Of a stretch of 64,000 bases of DNA, positions 53,899 through 64,000 are shown piece after piece. This DNA is from Albimonas donghaensis (GTDB lineage: Bacteria; Pseudomonadota; Alphaproteobacteria; Rhodobacterales; Rhodobacteraceae): contig NZ_FNMZ01000011.1 of the NCBI RefSeq assembly GCF_900106695.1, forward strand, positions 1 to 64,000, read 5' to 3'. Position 1 is the first letter of the stretch. Every line of letters begins with the position of its first letter. A program made the position numbers and the translations under genes. Under the pieces are notes generated by a model. That model worked only from the letters and a program-made list of their open reading frames with translations. It was not told where the DNA came from and did not search any database.

Positions 53899-56694
53899 AT
53901 GGCCGTCGTCGTCGTCGAATCCCCGGCCAAGGCCAAGACGATCAACAAATATCTGGGCAAGGATTTCACCGTCCTCGCCTCCTACGGGCATGTCCGCGAC
54001 CTGCCGCCCAAGGACGGATCCGTCGATACCGAGAACGGTTTCGAGATGATCTGGGAGATCGACGCCAAGGCGCAGAAACATGTCCGCGCCATCGCCGACG
54101 CGCTCGCCGACGATCCCTCCCTGATCCTCGCGACCGACCCCGACCGCGAGGGCGAGGCGATCTCGTGGCACCTGCAGGAGGCGCTGCGCAAGCGCCGGGC
54201 GATCAAGAAGGACACGCCGGTCAAGCGCGTCGCCTTCAACGCCATCACCAAGACCGCGATCGAGGCCGCCATGGCCGCGCCGCGCGAAATCGACATGGAG
54301 CTGGTGGAAGCCTATCTGGCCCGCCGCGCGCTCGACTACCTGGTGGGGTTCAACCTGTCGCCGGTGCTGTGGCGCAAGCTGCCGGGCTCGCGCTCGGCGG
54401 GGCGGGTGCAGTCGGTCGCCCTGCGCCTGATCGTCGAGCGGGAGATGGAGATCGAGGCCTTCAAGGCCCGCGAATACTGGTCCGTGCGCGCCATGCTGAA
54501 AAGCCCGCGCGGGGCCGAGTTCGAGGCCCGGCTGACCGAGCTTTCCGGCAAGAAGATCGAGCGCATGACGCTGGAGACCGCGACCCGCGCCGAGATGGCC
54601 GCGACCGCGGTCGCCTCGCGCGGCGGCGCGCTCAAGGTCGCCTCGGTCGAGGCCAAGCCGGGGACGCGCAACCCGTCTCCGCCCTTCATGACCTCGACCT
54701 TGCAGCAGGAGGCGTCGCGCAAGTTCGGCATGGGCGCGCAGCAGGCGATGCGCGCGGCCCAGCGGCTCTACGAGGCCGGCCACATCACCTATATGCGGAC
54801 CGACGGCATCGACATGGCGCCGGAGGCGGTGCAGGCCGCGCGCGCCGCGATCTCGGACCGGTTCGGCGCGCGCTACGTTCCCGAAAAACCGCGCATCTAC
54901 AAGAACAAGGCCAAGAACGCTCAGGAAGCGCATGAATGCATCCGCCCCACCGACATGACCCGCGACGCGGGCGGTCTGGGCGATATGGGCGCGGATGAGA
55001 AACGGCTCTACGACCTGATCTGGAAGCGCACGCTCGCCTCCCAGATGGAGGCCGCGAAGCTGGAGCGGACCACGGTCGAGATCCGCTCCGCCGACAATGA
55101 GGTGGGCCTGCGCGCCACCGGCCAGGTCATCGTCTTCGACGGCTTCATCGCCATCTACGAAGAGGGCAGGGACGAGCCGACGGACGATGAGGAAGGCCGC
55201 CTGCCGGCGCTGTCGCAGGGGGAGGCGACGCCGCTGGCCGAGGGCGCCTTCTTCGGCGCCTTCGCCAAGGCGACCGAGGGCCAGACCCCCAAGGTCGAGG
55301 GCCCGCTGACCCGCGGCGACAACGCCATGCTGTCGGGCGAGGGCGCGGTGCTGACGCAGCAGCATTTCACCCAGCCCTCCGCCCGCTACACCGAGGCCAC
55401 GCTGGTCAAGCGGATGGAGGAGCTGGGCATCGGCCGTCCCTCCACCTACGCGTCGATCATCACCACGATCCAGGACCGGGAATATGTCCGCAAGGACAAG
55501 AACCGTCTTTTCCCCGAGGATAAGGGACGGCTCGTAACCATCTTCCTGGAAAGGTATTTCCAGAAATACGTCTCCTACGACTTCACCGCGAAGCTGGAGG
55601 AGAATCTCGACGTCGTCTCCGATGGCGGCATGGACTGGAAGGCGCTGCTTGCGGACTTCTGGGGCGACTTCCACGCCGCGATCGAGGATACCGCCGAGCT
55701 CCGCATCACCGAGGTGCTGGAGACGATCAACGATGTGCTCGCGCCGCATCTGTTCCCCGACAAGGGCGACGGTTCGGACCCGCGGCTGTGCCCGAATTGC
55801 GGCCAGGGTCGCCTGTCCCTGCGCACCGCGCGTTCGGGCGGCGCCTTCATCGGCTGCTCGGCCTATCCCGAGTGCCGCTACACCCGCCCGATGGGCGGCG
55901 AGGGCGAGGGCGAGGGCGGCATCGGGCCGGACGGCAAGCTGCTGGGTCATAACGACGAAGGCCAGCCGGTCACGCTGCGCACCGGGCGTTTCGGCCCCTA
56001 TGTGCAGCTCGGCGAGCTGACCGAGGAAAACCCCAAGCCCAAGCGCGCCTCGCTGCCCAAGGGCCTGTCGCCCAGCGATGTGGAACTGCGCAAGGCGCTG
56101 GACCTGCTGTCGCTGCCCCGCCTGATCGGCGAGCATCCCGAGGGTGGGAAAATCGAAGCGGGCATAGGGCGTTACGGGCCGTTCGTGATGCACCAGCCGC
56201 CGACCCCGGAAGGGGAGAAGAAGGCCCCTCGGCCGATCTACGCCAACCTCAAGACCGCCGAGGAAGTCTTTGAAGTCGGGATCAACCGCGCCGTCGACCT
56301 GATCGCGCAGAAGGCCGCCGGTCGGGGTGGCCGCGGCGCCGCGGCCGAGCCGCTCAAGAAGCTGGGCGAGCATCCCGATGGCGGAGAACTCTCCGTGATG
56401 CCGGGACGTTACGGGCCTTACGTGAAGTGGGAGAAGGTCAACGCGACCCTCCCCAAGGATGTGGCGCCCGAGGACGTGACGCTGGAGCAGGCGCTGGAGC
56501 TGGTCAACGCCAAGGCCGCGAAATCCGGCAAGGGCAAAAAGGCGCCGGCCAAGAAGCCCGCCGCGAAGAAACCGGCCGCCAAGACCGCCGCCAAGAAGCC
56601 GGCGGCGAAGAAGGCCCCGGCCAGGAAGGCGGCGCCGAAAAAGGCCGCGCCCAAGACGGACTCCGCGGTCGACGACGACGACGTCGCGTTTTGA
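53899..56694 (+). CDS. topA: DNA topoisomerase I
   Basis: A 931-residue type IA topoisomerase that relaxes negative supercoils. The Toprim domain begins VVVVESPAKAKTINKYLG and has TDPDREGEAISWH. The active tyrosine is Y298 in ITYMRTDGI. One C-terminal zinc finger (CPNCGQG, CSAYPECRY) is followed by three topoisomerase C-terminal repeats (GRFGPYVQLGE, GRYGPFVMHQ, GRYGPYVKWE). The protein ends in a 50-residue Lys/Ala/Pro tail like histone H1 or HU tails, then an acidic DDDD end. GGAG lies 9-10 nt before the ATG at 53899. The stop overlaps the next gene. Confidence 0.97.
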   Translation: MAVVVVESPAKAKTINKYLGKDFTVLASYGHVRDLPPKDGSVDTENGFEMIWEIDAKAQKHVRAIADALADDPSLILATDPDREGEAISWHLQEALRKRRAIKKDTPVKRVAFNAITKTAIEAAMAAPREIDMELVEAYLARRALDYLVGFNLSPVLWRKLPGSRSAGRVQSVALRLIVEREMEIEAFKAREYWSVRAMLKSPRGAEFEARLTELSGKKIERMTLETATRAEMAATAVASRGGALKVASVEAKPGTRNPSPPFMTSTLQQEASRKFGMGAQQAMRAAQRLYEAGHITYMRTDGIDMAPEAVQAARAAISDRFGARYVPEKPRIYKNKAKNAQEAHECIRPTDMTRDAGGLGDMGADEKRLYDLIWKRTLASQMEAAKLERTTVEIRSADNEVGLRATGQVIVFDGFIAIYEEGRDEPTDDEEGRLPALSQGEATPLAEGAFFGAFAKATEGQTPKVEGPLTRGDNAMLSGEGAVLTQQHFTQPSARYTEATLVKRMEELGIGRPSTYASIITTIQDREYVRKDKNRLFPEDKGRLVTIFLERYFQKYVSYDFTAKLEENLDVVSDGGMDWKALLADFWGDFHAAIEDTAELRITEVLETINDVLAPHLFPDKGDGSDPRLCPNCGQGRLSLRTARSGGAFIGCSAYPECRYTRPMGGEGEGEGGIGPDGKLLGHNDEGQPVTLRTGRFGPYVQLGELTEENPKPKRASLPKGLSPSDVELRKALDLLSLPRLIGEHPEGGKIEAGIGRYGPFVMHQPPTPEGEKKAPRPIYANLKTAEEVFEVGINRAVDLIAQKAAGRGGRGAAAEPLKKLGEHPDGGELSVMPGRYGPYVKWEKVNATLPKDVAPEDVTLEQALELVNAKAAKSGKGKKAPAKKPAAKKPAAKTAAKKPAAKKAPARKAAPKKAAPKTDSAVDDDDVAF

Positions 56695-57680
56695 TCCGGC
56701 GCGGCGGGGGCAGGGCGGTTGCGGGCGCAGCGGCGCTGACCGCCGCCGCCGCCGTCGCGTGTCTTGCGCTTTCCGGTCCCGTCTCCGCCGCCTCTCCGGA
56801 TGAGGTGCAGCGCATCAGCCTGGAGAGCGGCGGCATCCAGCGACGGGCGATGGTGGCGCTTTCGCCGGTCCCCCGCGCCGCCGACGCGCCGCCGCCGCCG
56901 GCGCTCGTCGTCTTTCATGACCGCCTCTCGACCCCCGGACGGATGCGCGCGCTGGACGGTTTCGACCGCATCGGCGCGCTGCGCCAGGCCGGCTGGACGC
57001 TGGTCCACCCGCAGGGCTTCAAGCGCGAATGGAACGCCGGGCGCCGGCTGGTCGACGGACGCGAGGCGCTGATCGCCGACGACGTGACCTTCCTGCGCGA
57101 CCTGGTGGCCCTGCTGGCGGCGGAGGGCGCCGCAGACCCGGCCCGCATCTTCCTGGCGGGCTTCGGAGAGGGCGGCACGTTCCTGTTCCGCGCCCTGTGC
57201 GAGGCGCCGGGGCTGGCGGCGGGGGCGGCCGTGGTCATGGCCGGCTGGCCGCCGAGCCTGACCTGCGGGGCCGGGCGGCCCACCCCGCTGGTGATCTTCA
57301 ACGGCGGCCTCGACCCCGCGCATCCCTGGGCCGGCGGCCAGCGTCCGCCGCGCTGGCGGGCCGGGCTGGGGACCACCGCCTCGGTCCCGCGGACCCTGTC
57401 CTCGGCCGCCGCGCTGAACCGCTGCGGGGCGCCGCGCACCGTCCCCCGCCGCACCGGCCAGCCGGACCCGGGCGCGACCCCGCCGGCGGTGCGCCGGGAA
57501 TGGCAGGGCTGCGACGCGCCGCTGGTGCATTACGGCCTGCCCGAGGCCGGCCATCGCTGGCCCGGCGCCGCCGATCAGGGGCGCAACGGAGACGGGCTCG
57601 GCCCCGCCGCCCCCGCCCCGGACGCCAGCGCCATGATCGCCGAGATGTTCCTGTGGCTGGCGGGCAGGCCGCGTCCGTGA
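56691..57680 (+). CDS. Exported alpha/beta-hydrolase (LpqC/PHB-depolymerase type) lacking the catalytic serine
   Basis: A 329-residue protein with a signal peptide (about 1-33, ending PVSA). The fold resembles polyhydroxybutyrate depolymerase / feruloyl esterase-like LpqC: LVVFHDRLSTPGRMRALDGFD, then LAGFGEGGTFLF, NGGLDPAHPW and EAGHRWPG. The nucleophile elbow GxSxG reads GFGEGG, so G159 replaces serine; the Asp and His positions remain. It may be a pseudoenzyme or use other chemistry. The TTG at 56691 overlaps the topA stop (TTGA) and the next gene is rnr, so it is part of a topA-rnr unit. Confidence 0.82.
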   Translation: MIRRGGGRAVAGAAALTAAAAVACLALSGPVSAASPDEVQRISLESGGIQRRAMVALSPVPRAADAPPPPALVVFHDRLSTPGRMRALDGFDRIGALRQAGWTLVHPQGFKREWNAGRRLVDGREALIADDVTFLRDLVALLAAEGAADPARIFLAGFGEGGTFLFRALCEAPGLAAGAAVVMAGWPPSLTCGAGRPTPLVIFNGGLDPAHPWAGGQRPPRWRAGLGTTASVPRTLSSAAALNRCGAPRTVPRRTGQPDPGATPPAVRREWQGCDAPLVHYGLPEAGHRWPGAADQGRNGDGLGPAAPAPDASAMIAEMFLWLAGRPRP

Positions 57681-57692
57681 TACCGCGCGGAC

Positions 57693-59951
57693 ATGAGCCA
57701 GCTCCCCGACAAAGAACGCCTCGCCGCCTTCATCCGTGAGAACCCCGACCAGGCGGGCAAGCGCGAGCTTGCGCGCGCCTTCGGCCTGAAGGGCGCCCAG
57801 CGGATCGAGCTGAAGCGCATGCTCAACGAACTCGCCGACGAGGGCGTGATCGAGCGGCGCGCGAAGAAGTCCTTCGCGGCCCCCGGCCAGCTGCCTCCGG
57901 TCTCGGTGCTGATCGCCGGCGCGCCGGACGCCAACGGGGACCTGTTCGCCACGCCCCAGGACTGGGACCGGGACGAGCCCGCGCCCCGCATCCTGATCCT
58001 GCCCGGCAAGGGCCCCGCGCCCGGCGAGGGCGACCGGCTGCTGACCCGCGTCAACCCGGTGACCGGCGAGGATCACCAGTATCTCGGCAAGGTCATCAAG
58101 CGCATCGGCGCCGGCCCCCGCCGGATGCTGGGCATCTTCCGCCGGGCCCATGACGGGGCCGGGCGGCTGGTCCCGGTGGCCAAGGGCGACCAGCGCGAAT
58201 GGGTGATCCTGCCCCGCGATGCCGGCGAGGCCGAGAACGGCGAGCTGGTGGAGGCCGAGCAGATCTCCGACGGCCCCCAGCGCCGCCGCGCCATCGGCCT
58301 GCCCAAGGCCCGCATCACCGAACGGCTGGGCGCGCCGGGCGCCGCGCGCACCTTCTCCCTGATCGCGATCCACGAGCAGGGCATCCCCGACGCCTTCCCC
58401 GAGGAGGTCGAGGCCGCCGCGGAGGCCGCCGAGCCCGTCGAGGGCCTCAAGGGCCGCGAGGATCTGCGCCATCTGCCGCTGGTCACCATCGACCCCGCCG
58501 ACGCGCGCGACCATGACGACGCGGTCGCCGCCATGCCGGACCCGGACAAGGCCAACAAGGGCGGCCATATCGTCTGGGTCGCCATCGCCGACGTCGCCCA
58601 TTACGTCCGCCCCGGCGGCGCGCTCGACCGGGAGGCGATCAAGCGCGGCAACTCCACCTATTTCCCCGACCGCGTGGTGCCGATGCTGCCCGAGGCGCTG
58701 TCGGCGGACCTGTGCAGCCTGGTGGAGGGCGAGGACCGACCCTGCATCGCCCTGCGCATGGTGCTGGACGAGACCGGCGAGCTGAAGACCCATGATTTCC
58801 ACCGCGGGATCATGCGATCCCCGGCCTCGCTGACCTACGAGCAGGCCCAGGCCGCCGCCGACGGGCGCCCGGACCCGGCGACGGAACCGCATCTGGAAGT
58901 GCTCGCCGCGCTATTCGCCGCCTATGACTGCGCCTCGATCGCCCGCGAGCGCCGCCAGCCGCTGGAGCTGGACCTGCCCGAGCGGCGGATCAGGCTGGAC
59001 GAGGCGGGGGCCGTGGCCTCGGTCGGGTTCCGCGAGCGGCTGGAAGCGCACAAGCTGATCGAGGAGTTCATGATCCTCGCCAATGTCTGCGCCGCCGAGA
59101 CGCTGGAGGCCAGGCGCCGCCCGCTGCTCTACCGCGTGCACGAGGTTCCGGGCGAGGCCAAGCTCGACGCCCTGCGCGAGGTCGCCGAGGGCTGCGGGCT
59201 GACGCTCTCCCGCGGCCAGATCCCGCGCCCGGCCCTGTTCAACCGGCTGCTGCGGCAGGCGGCGGGCTCGGATTTCGCGGAACTGGTGAACCTGTCGGTG
59301 CTGCGCGCCCAGACGCAGGCCTATTACGGGCCGGACAATCTGGGCCATTTCGGGCTGAACCTGCGGGCCTACGCGCATTTCACCTCGCCGATCCGCCGCT
59401 ACGCCGACCTGGTGGTGCATCGCGCGCTGATCGCCGCGCATGGCTGGGGGAATGACGGCCAGACCGGGGAGGAGATGGAGGGGCTGAAGGACATCGCCGA
59501 GCATATCTCCTTCACCGAGCGCCGCTCGATGACCGCGGAGCGGGACACCAACGACCGCTACCTCGCCGCCTATCTGGCCGAGCGGGTGGGCAATGAATTC
59601 GAGGGCCGAATCGCCGGCGTCGCCCGTTTCGGGCTGTTCGTGAAACTGGACGAGACCGGCGCCGACGGGCTGATCCCCATAGCCTCGCTGGGGCGGGAAT
59701 GGTTCCGGCATGACGCCGATGCGCAGACCCTGACCGGCGAGGATTCGGGCCGGGTGATCGGGCTGGGGCAGCGGGTGCTGGTCAAGTTGCAGGAGGCGGC
59801 GCCGGTGACCGGCGGCCTGCTGCTGGAGCTGCTGGAGGTCGAGGGCGAGAGCGGCCCGCGCCCCCGCGGCCGCAACAAGGCGCCGCGCAAGAAGATCGGC
59901 GGCGCGGGAATCGCGCGGGCCAAGGCCAAACGCAAGCCGCGCCGGCACTGA
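57693..59951 (+). CDS. rnr: Ribonuclease R
   Basis: A 752-residue 3'-5' exoribonuclease (RNase II/RNB family) for structured RNA decay. After an N-terminal HTH and cold-shock-like domains, the RNB catalytic core has VTIDPADARDHDDAVAA with the metal-binding aspartates, then GNSTYFPDRVVPMLPE and HFTSPIRRYADLVVHR. An S1 domain (EGRIAGVARFGLFVKLDE) and a basic tail (RAKAKRKPRRH) end the protein. It begins 12 bp after the esterase-like gene. Confidence 0.96.
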   Translation: MSQLPDKERLAAFIRENPDQAGKRELARAFGLKGAQRIELKRMLNELADEGVIERRAKKSFAAPGQLPPVSVLIAGAPDANGDLFATPQDWDRDEPAPRILILPGKGPAPGEGDRLLTRVNPVTGEDHQYLGKVIKRIGAGPRRMLGIFRRAHDGAGRLVPVAKGDQREWVILPRDAGEAENGELVEAEQISDGPQRRRAIGLPKARITERLGAPGAARTFSLIAIHEQGIPDAFPEEVEAAAEAAEPVEGLKGREDLRHLPLVTIDPADARDHDDAVAAMPDPDKANKGGHIVWVAIADVAHYVRPGGALDREAIKRGNSTYFPDRVVPMLPEALSADLCSLVEGEDRPCIALRMVLDETGELKTHDFHRGIMRSPASLTYEQAQAAADGRPDPATEPHLEVLAALFAAYDCASIARERRQPLELDLPERRIRLDEAGAVASVGFRERLEAHKLIEEFMILANVCAAETLEARRRPLLYRVHEVPGEAKLDALREVAEGCGLTLSRGQIPRPALFNRLLRQAAGSDFAELVNLSVLRAQTQAYYGPDNLGHFGLNLRAYAHFTSPIRRYADLVVHRALIAAHGWGNDGQTGEEMEGLKDIAEHISFTERRSMTAERDTNDRYLAAYLAERVGNEFEGRIAGVARFGLFVKLDETGADGLIPIASLGREWFRHDADAQTLTGEDSGRVIGLGQRVLVKLQEAAPVTGGLLLELLEVEGESGPRPRGRNKAPRKKIGGAGIARAKAKRKPRRH

Positions 59952-59992
59952 GGCGCGATGCTGCGCCCGTCTGGTCACGGGAGCCGCATCGC

Positions 59993-60517
59993 ATGAACGC
60001 CAACGGGCACGCCAACGGGGACGCCGCCGGGGACGCCGACGGGCGGGTCGACCTCATCCGCCGCTACTATGACGGCTGCACCTCGGGGGATCTGGGGTTG
60101 CTGCACGCGACCCTGCACGAGGACGTCGTGCATTACTTTCTCGCGCCCAATGTCGGCTCGGCCCCGGTGCGGGGGCGGGCCCATCTGTCGGCCTATTGGC
60201 GCAAGGTGGCGCGGATGCTGGACGCGCGCTGGGTGGTCGAGCGGACCGTGGGGCAGGGCGACGAGGTGGTGATCGAGTGGTCCATGCACTGGACCCCCTC
60301 GCCCGGCGCGCCCCGCGCCATCACCCGCGGGGCGGAGTGGTTCGTCTTCCGCGACGGGCTGATCTTCGAGATCCGCTCCTGGTATCAGCAACGCCCCGAG
60401 ACCACGGAACTGGAGGGATTCCCCTACGGGCCGCGCGGCTATTCCGTCACGGGGCGGGAGGCGTCGGACCTGCATCCGGGCGCGGCGACGGTTCCGTTGG
60501 CGCGGGAGGGCGACTGA
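59993..60517 (+). CDS. SnoaL/NTF2-like protein
   Basis: A 174-residue protein with a cone-like SnoaL/NTF2 fold. LIRRYYDGCTSGDLGLLHATL is the opening helix pair, and VVHYFLAPN, ITRGAEWFVFRDGLIFEIRSWY are the sheet with the family's typical aromatic pocket. The fold is used for cyclases, dehydratases and binding proteins, so function is not assigned. The first 17 residues are a Asn/Gly/Asp-rich leader. It starts 41 bp after rnr on the same strand and may be read with it. Confidence 0.85.
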   Translation: MNANGHANGDAAGDADGRVDLIRRYYDGCTSGDLGLLHATLHEDVVHYFLAPNVGSAPVRGRAHLSAYWRKVARMLDARWVVERTVGQGDEVVIEWSMHWTPSPGAPRAITRGAEWFVFRDGLIFEIRSWYQQRPETTELEGFPYGPRGYSVTGREASDLHPGAATVPLAREGD

Positions 60518-60536
60518 GCGTTCAGCGCCCCTGCGC

Positions 60537-60887
60537 TCAGTCGTCGACGGCGCGGATCAGCTTGGCGTCGAAGACCCGCAGCACCTGGGCGAGGTCATGG
60601 CCGCGCTTGAGAATGCGCCCGTCCATGCCGATCACCGAGTACTGCCCCTGCTTGGCGGCGAGCTTTGGGCGTTTCTCGACCCGATAGATCGGATGCTCGG
60701 CCGAGCGGCGGAAGATCGAGAACACCGCGACGTCGCGCAGCATGTCGATCCCGTAATCCCGCCACTCTCCCGCGGCGACGAACCGACCATATACGCCGAG
60801 GATCGCCGAAAGCTCTCGCCTCTGGAAGGCGACGCGTTCGGGGGCTTGCGGCGCCGGGCCGCCGGCGGGGGGAACCACGCGAAGCAT
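60537..60887 (-). CDS. DUF2794 family protein
   Basis: A 116-residue conserved alphaproteobacterial protein of unknown function. VAFQRRELSAILGVYGRFVAAGEWRDYGID, AVFSIFRRSAEHPIYRVEK and GRILKRGHDLAQVLRVFD are the family blocks. No membrane segment or catalytic motif is visible. ATG at 60887 begins the protein; the frame remains open for 2.5 kb upstream only as an artefact opposite the transferase gene. It converges on the NTF2-like gene. Confidence 0.88.
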   Translation of the reverse strand: MLRVVPPAGGPAPQAPERVAFQRRELSAILGVYGRFVAAGEWRDYGIDMLRDVAVFSIFRRSAEHPIYRVEKRPKLAAKQGQYSVIGMDGRILKRGHDLAQVLRVFDAKLIRAVDD

Positions 60888-61232
60888 GACGGGAGCATGA
60901 CGCGGCCCCGCGCCGAGATCAAGCGCATCGCGCGCCGAAAACCGGTGGGAAAGGCAGGCCGCGCGACGACCCGCGCGCCAGGCCGCGCCGCGGCGCCCGC
61001 GCGGCCGGTCGCCGGGATCGCATGCCGGCGACCGGCGCCTGTGGCGCGCGCCGTGCCCGAAGACTTTCCATTCTGCGGGATCGCCATTGCGCAACGCGGA
61101 TATCCGCCTAGGCTGCGCCGGAATTTCGTCGACATTCGACGGGATTTCGCCCGCCGCATCGCGCGCGCGCCATTGCCCGCGCGCCGACGGCGACGCAAAG
61201 TCCCGACGACCCTCTAACGGAGAACCGCCAGC
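60888..61232. other. Divergent region between DUF2794 and gamma-glutamyltransferase genes
   Basis: 345 bp without a supported gene. It contains two adjacent palindromes: TTGCGCAA at 61087-61094 and GCGGATATCCGC at 61096-61107. Confidence 0.5.
61096..61107. promoter_or_regulatory. Perfect 12-bp palindrome upstream of the gamma-glutamyltransferase gene
   Basis: GCGGATATCCGC, one base after a second palindrome TTGCGCAA (61087-61094), about 125 bp before the GTG start. It resembles an operator, but the binding protein is unknown. Confidence 0.35.
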
Positions 61233-62858
<1,626 letters not shown>

Positions 62859-63073
62859 GCCCGGGCGCCGAACCTGCGGCCGCGGCGCGCACGGGCGCCG
62901 GGGCCGCGCGTCGACCGTCCCGCCGGCGGAACGCATCCGCCCGCGCGGCGGGGCGAGCCTCGCGCCGGTGGCGGGGCGCATGTTTCGGGGCGCGCGCGGG
63001 CGCCGACCCGAAGGCCGCCTCGCGGCCGGAGAAATCGTAATGCCCCCGCAGGGGGCGCCTTCGACTTCCCGCC

Positions 63074-64000
63074 TCAGCCGGCCGCGGCGCCCTTCAAGGT
63101 CTCGACCCGCGGCGCGCGCAGCGTGCGCTCGGCCAGCTCGGGGCGCAGCGCCTGAAGGGCGTCGAACTGGGTCAGGAACACCCGCCCCGTCAGCTCGTCG
63201 AGGAAATGCGAGCGCTTCAGGCGGTCCATCACCGGTCCCTTCACTTCGGTCAGGTGCAGCGTCACGCCGGCATCCTTCAGGCGGCGATTGATCTCCTCCA
63301 GGCTTTCCAGCGCCGAGGCGTCGATCCCGTTCACCGCCGGGCACATCAGCACCAGGTCCTTCAGCGCCGGGGTCGCGGCCACAAGGTTCAGCACCCGGTC
63401 CTCCAGGAACCGCGCATTGGGGAACCACAGGCTCTCATCCACCCTCAGCGTCGCAAGGTCCGGCGTCGTCACCACGTTGTGCCGGTCGACATTGCGGAAA
63501 TGTTCGGTGCCCGGCACCTGGCCCACCACCGCGCAATGGGGCGACGACGTCCGCCGCAGGTGCAGCGCGATCGACACCGCGACGCCGGCGACCACCCCCA
63601 CCTCGACCCCCACCAGCAGGGTCAGCAGGATCGTCGCCGCCATCGCCGCGCCGTCCGAGCGCGAGTAGCTCCAGGTCCGCTTCAGCGCGCCCAGATCCAC
63701 CAGGCTCAGCACCGCCACCACGATGGTGGCGGCCAGCGTCGCCTTGGGCAGGAAATGCAGCGCCGGGGTCAGGAACAGCGTGGCGGCCGCGATCCCCACC
63801 GCGGTCATCACCCCGGCCGCCGGCGTCCGCGCGCCCGCGTCGAAATTCACCACCGAGCGCGCGAAGCCGCCCGTCACCGGATACCCCCCCGAAAAGGCCG
63901 AGCCCAGATTGGCCGTCCCCAGTCCGATCAGCTCCTGATCCGGCGCGATCCGCTGGCGGCGCTTGGCGGCCAGCGTCTGGGCGACGGAGACGGACTCGAC
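63074..64000 (-). CDS. SulP-family anion transporter, 3' part only
   Basis: The last 308 residues of a SulP permease that runs off the window end. Membrane segments include the typical GLGTANLGSAFSGGYPVTGG and ARTPAAGVMTAVGIAAATLF. The C-terminal cytoplasmic STAS domain covers about the last 120 residues (LVLMCPAVNGIDASALESLEEI), with the conserved serine that is phosphorylated in related anti-sigma antagonists. Members carry sulfate, bicarbonate or other anions. The 5' end and start lie outside the window. Confidence 0.93.
   Translation of the reverse strand, partial: VESVSVAQTLAAKRRQRIAPDQELIGLGTANLGSAFSGGYPVTGGFARSVVNFDAGARTPAAGVMTAVGIAAATLFLTPALHFLPKATLAATIVVAVLSLVDLGALKRTWSYSRSDGAAMAATILLTLLVGVEVGVVAGVAVSIALHLRRTSSPHCAVVGQVPGTEHFRNVDRHNVVTTPDLATLRVDESLWFPNARFLEDRVLNLVAATPALKDLVLMCPAVNGIDASALESLEEINRRLKDAGVTLHLTEVKGPVMDRLKRSHFLDELTGRVFLTQFDALQALRPELAERTLRAPRVETLKGAAAG

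Overview
The window is GC-rich bacterial chromosome and reads as an alphaproteobacterium, most likely Rhodobacterales (Paracoccaceae-like). Evidence is the order tRNA-Ser / rplU / rpmA / GNAT / obgE / proB / proA, the order topA / rnr, and family markers such as ialB, DUF2794, Mg-type HemB and the CGFS glutaredoxin next to bolA. The genus cannot be fixed from the sequence.

Region 1 (about 84-8924) is an integrative element in the 3' end of a tRNA-Ser(CGA) gene. A 545-residue tyrosine recombinase starts 90 bp from the tRNA. The last 18 bases of the tRNA side (8907-8924) recur with one mismatch at 84-101, giving likely attachment sites. The element is a compositional mosaic. An AT-rich left part encodes an 844-residue protein with an Mrr-like N-terminal domain, a NACHT/STAND NTPase and pentapeptide repeats, a candidate NLR-type anti-phage protein. 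A GC-richer middle holds a serine recombinase, a protein resembling a rolling-circle replication initiator, two divergent XRE regulators and two small membrane proteins. The right part, with the integrase, is AT-rich again.

Region 2 (8.9-26.5 kb) is core chromosome. It holds ribosomal proteins L21/L27, three GNAT domains in two overlapping genes, obgE, proline synthesis (proB-proA), a divergent cell-wall pair (Tat-exported DUF882 peptidase and YcbB-type L,D-transpeptidase), lpxD followed by an ACP and an overlapping ketoacyl synthase, ialB, a candidate small RNA, an SDR without a normal start codon, a PLP aldolase/dehydratase, and a YaiI protein.

Region 3 (26.9-32.5 kb) carries a 1,368-residue secreted subtilase (RTX repeats, S8 domain, seven PPC domains), a translationally coupled lipoprotein and a complete IS5/IS427-group insertion sequence.

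Region 4 (33-64 kb) is housekeeping: argJ, a parvulin, secA, a Bcr-type MFS pump, grxD/bolA, purL, an EamA transporter, a penicillin acylase family hydrolase, a hydroxyacid dehydrogenase, an atypical P-loop kinase, a SYLF protein, a PQQ-type sugar dehydrogenase, hemB, topA, an esterase-like protein without its serine, rnr, an NTF2-like protein, DUF2794, a gamma-glutamyltransferase and a SulP transporter cut by the window end. Perfect GC-rich hairpins separate several of these units.
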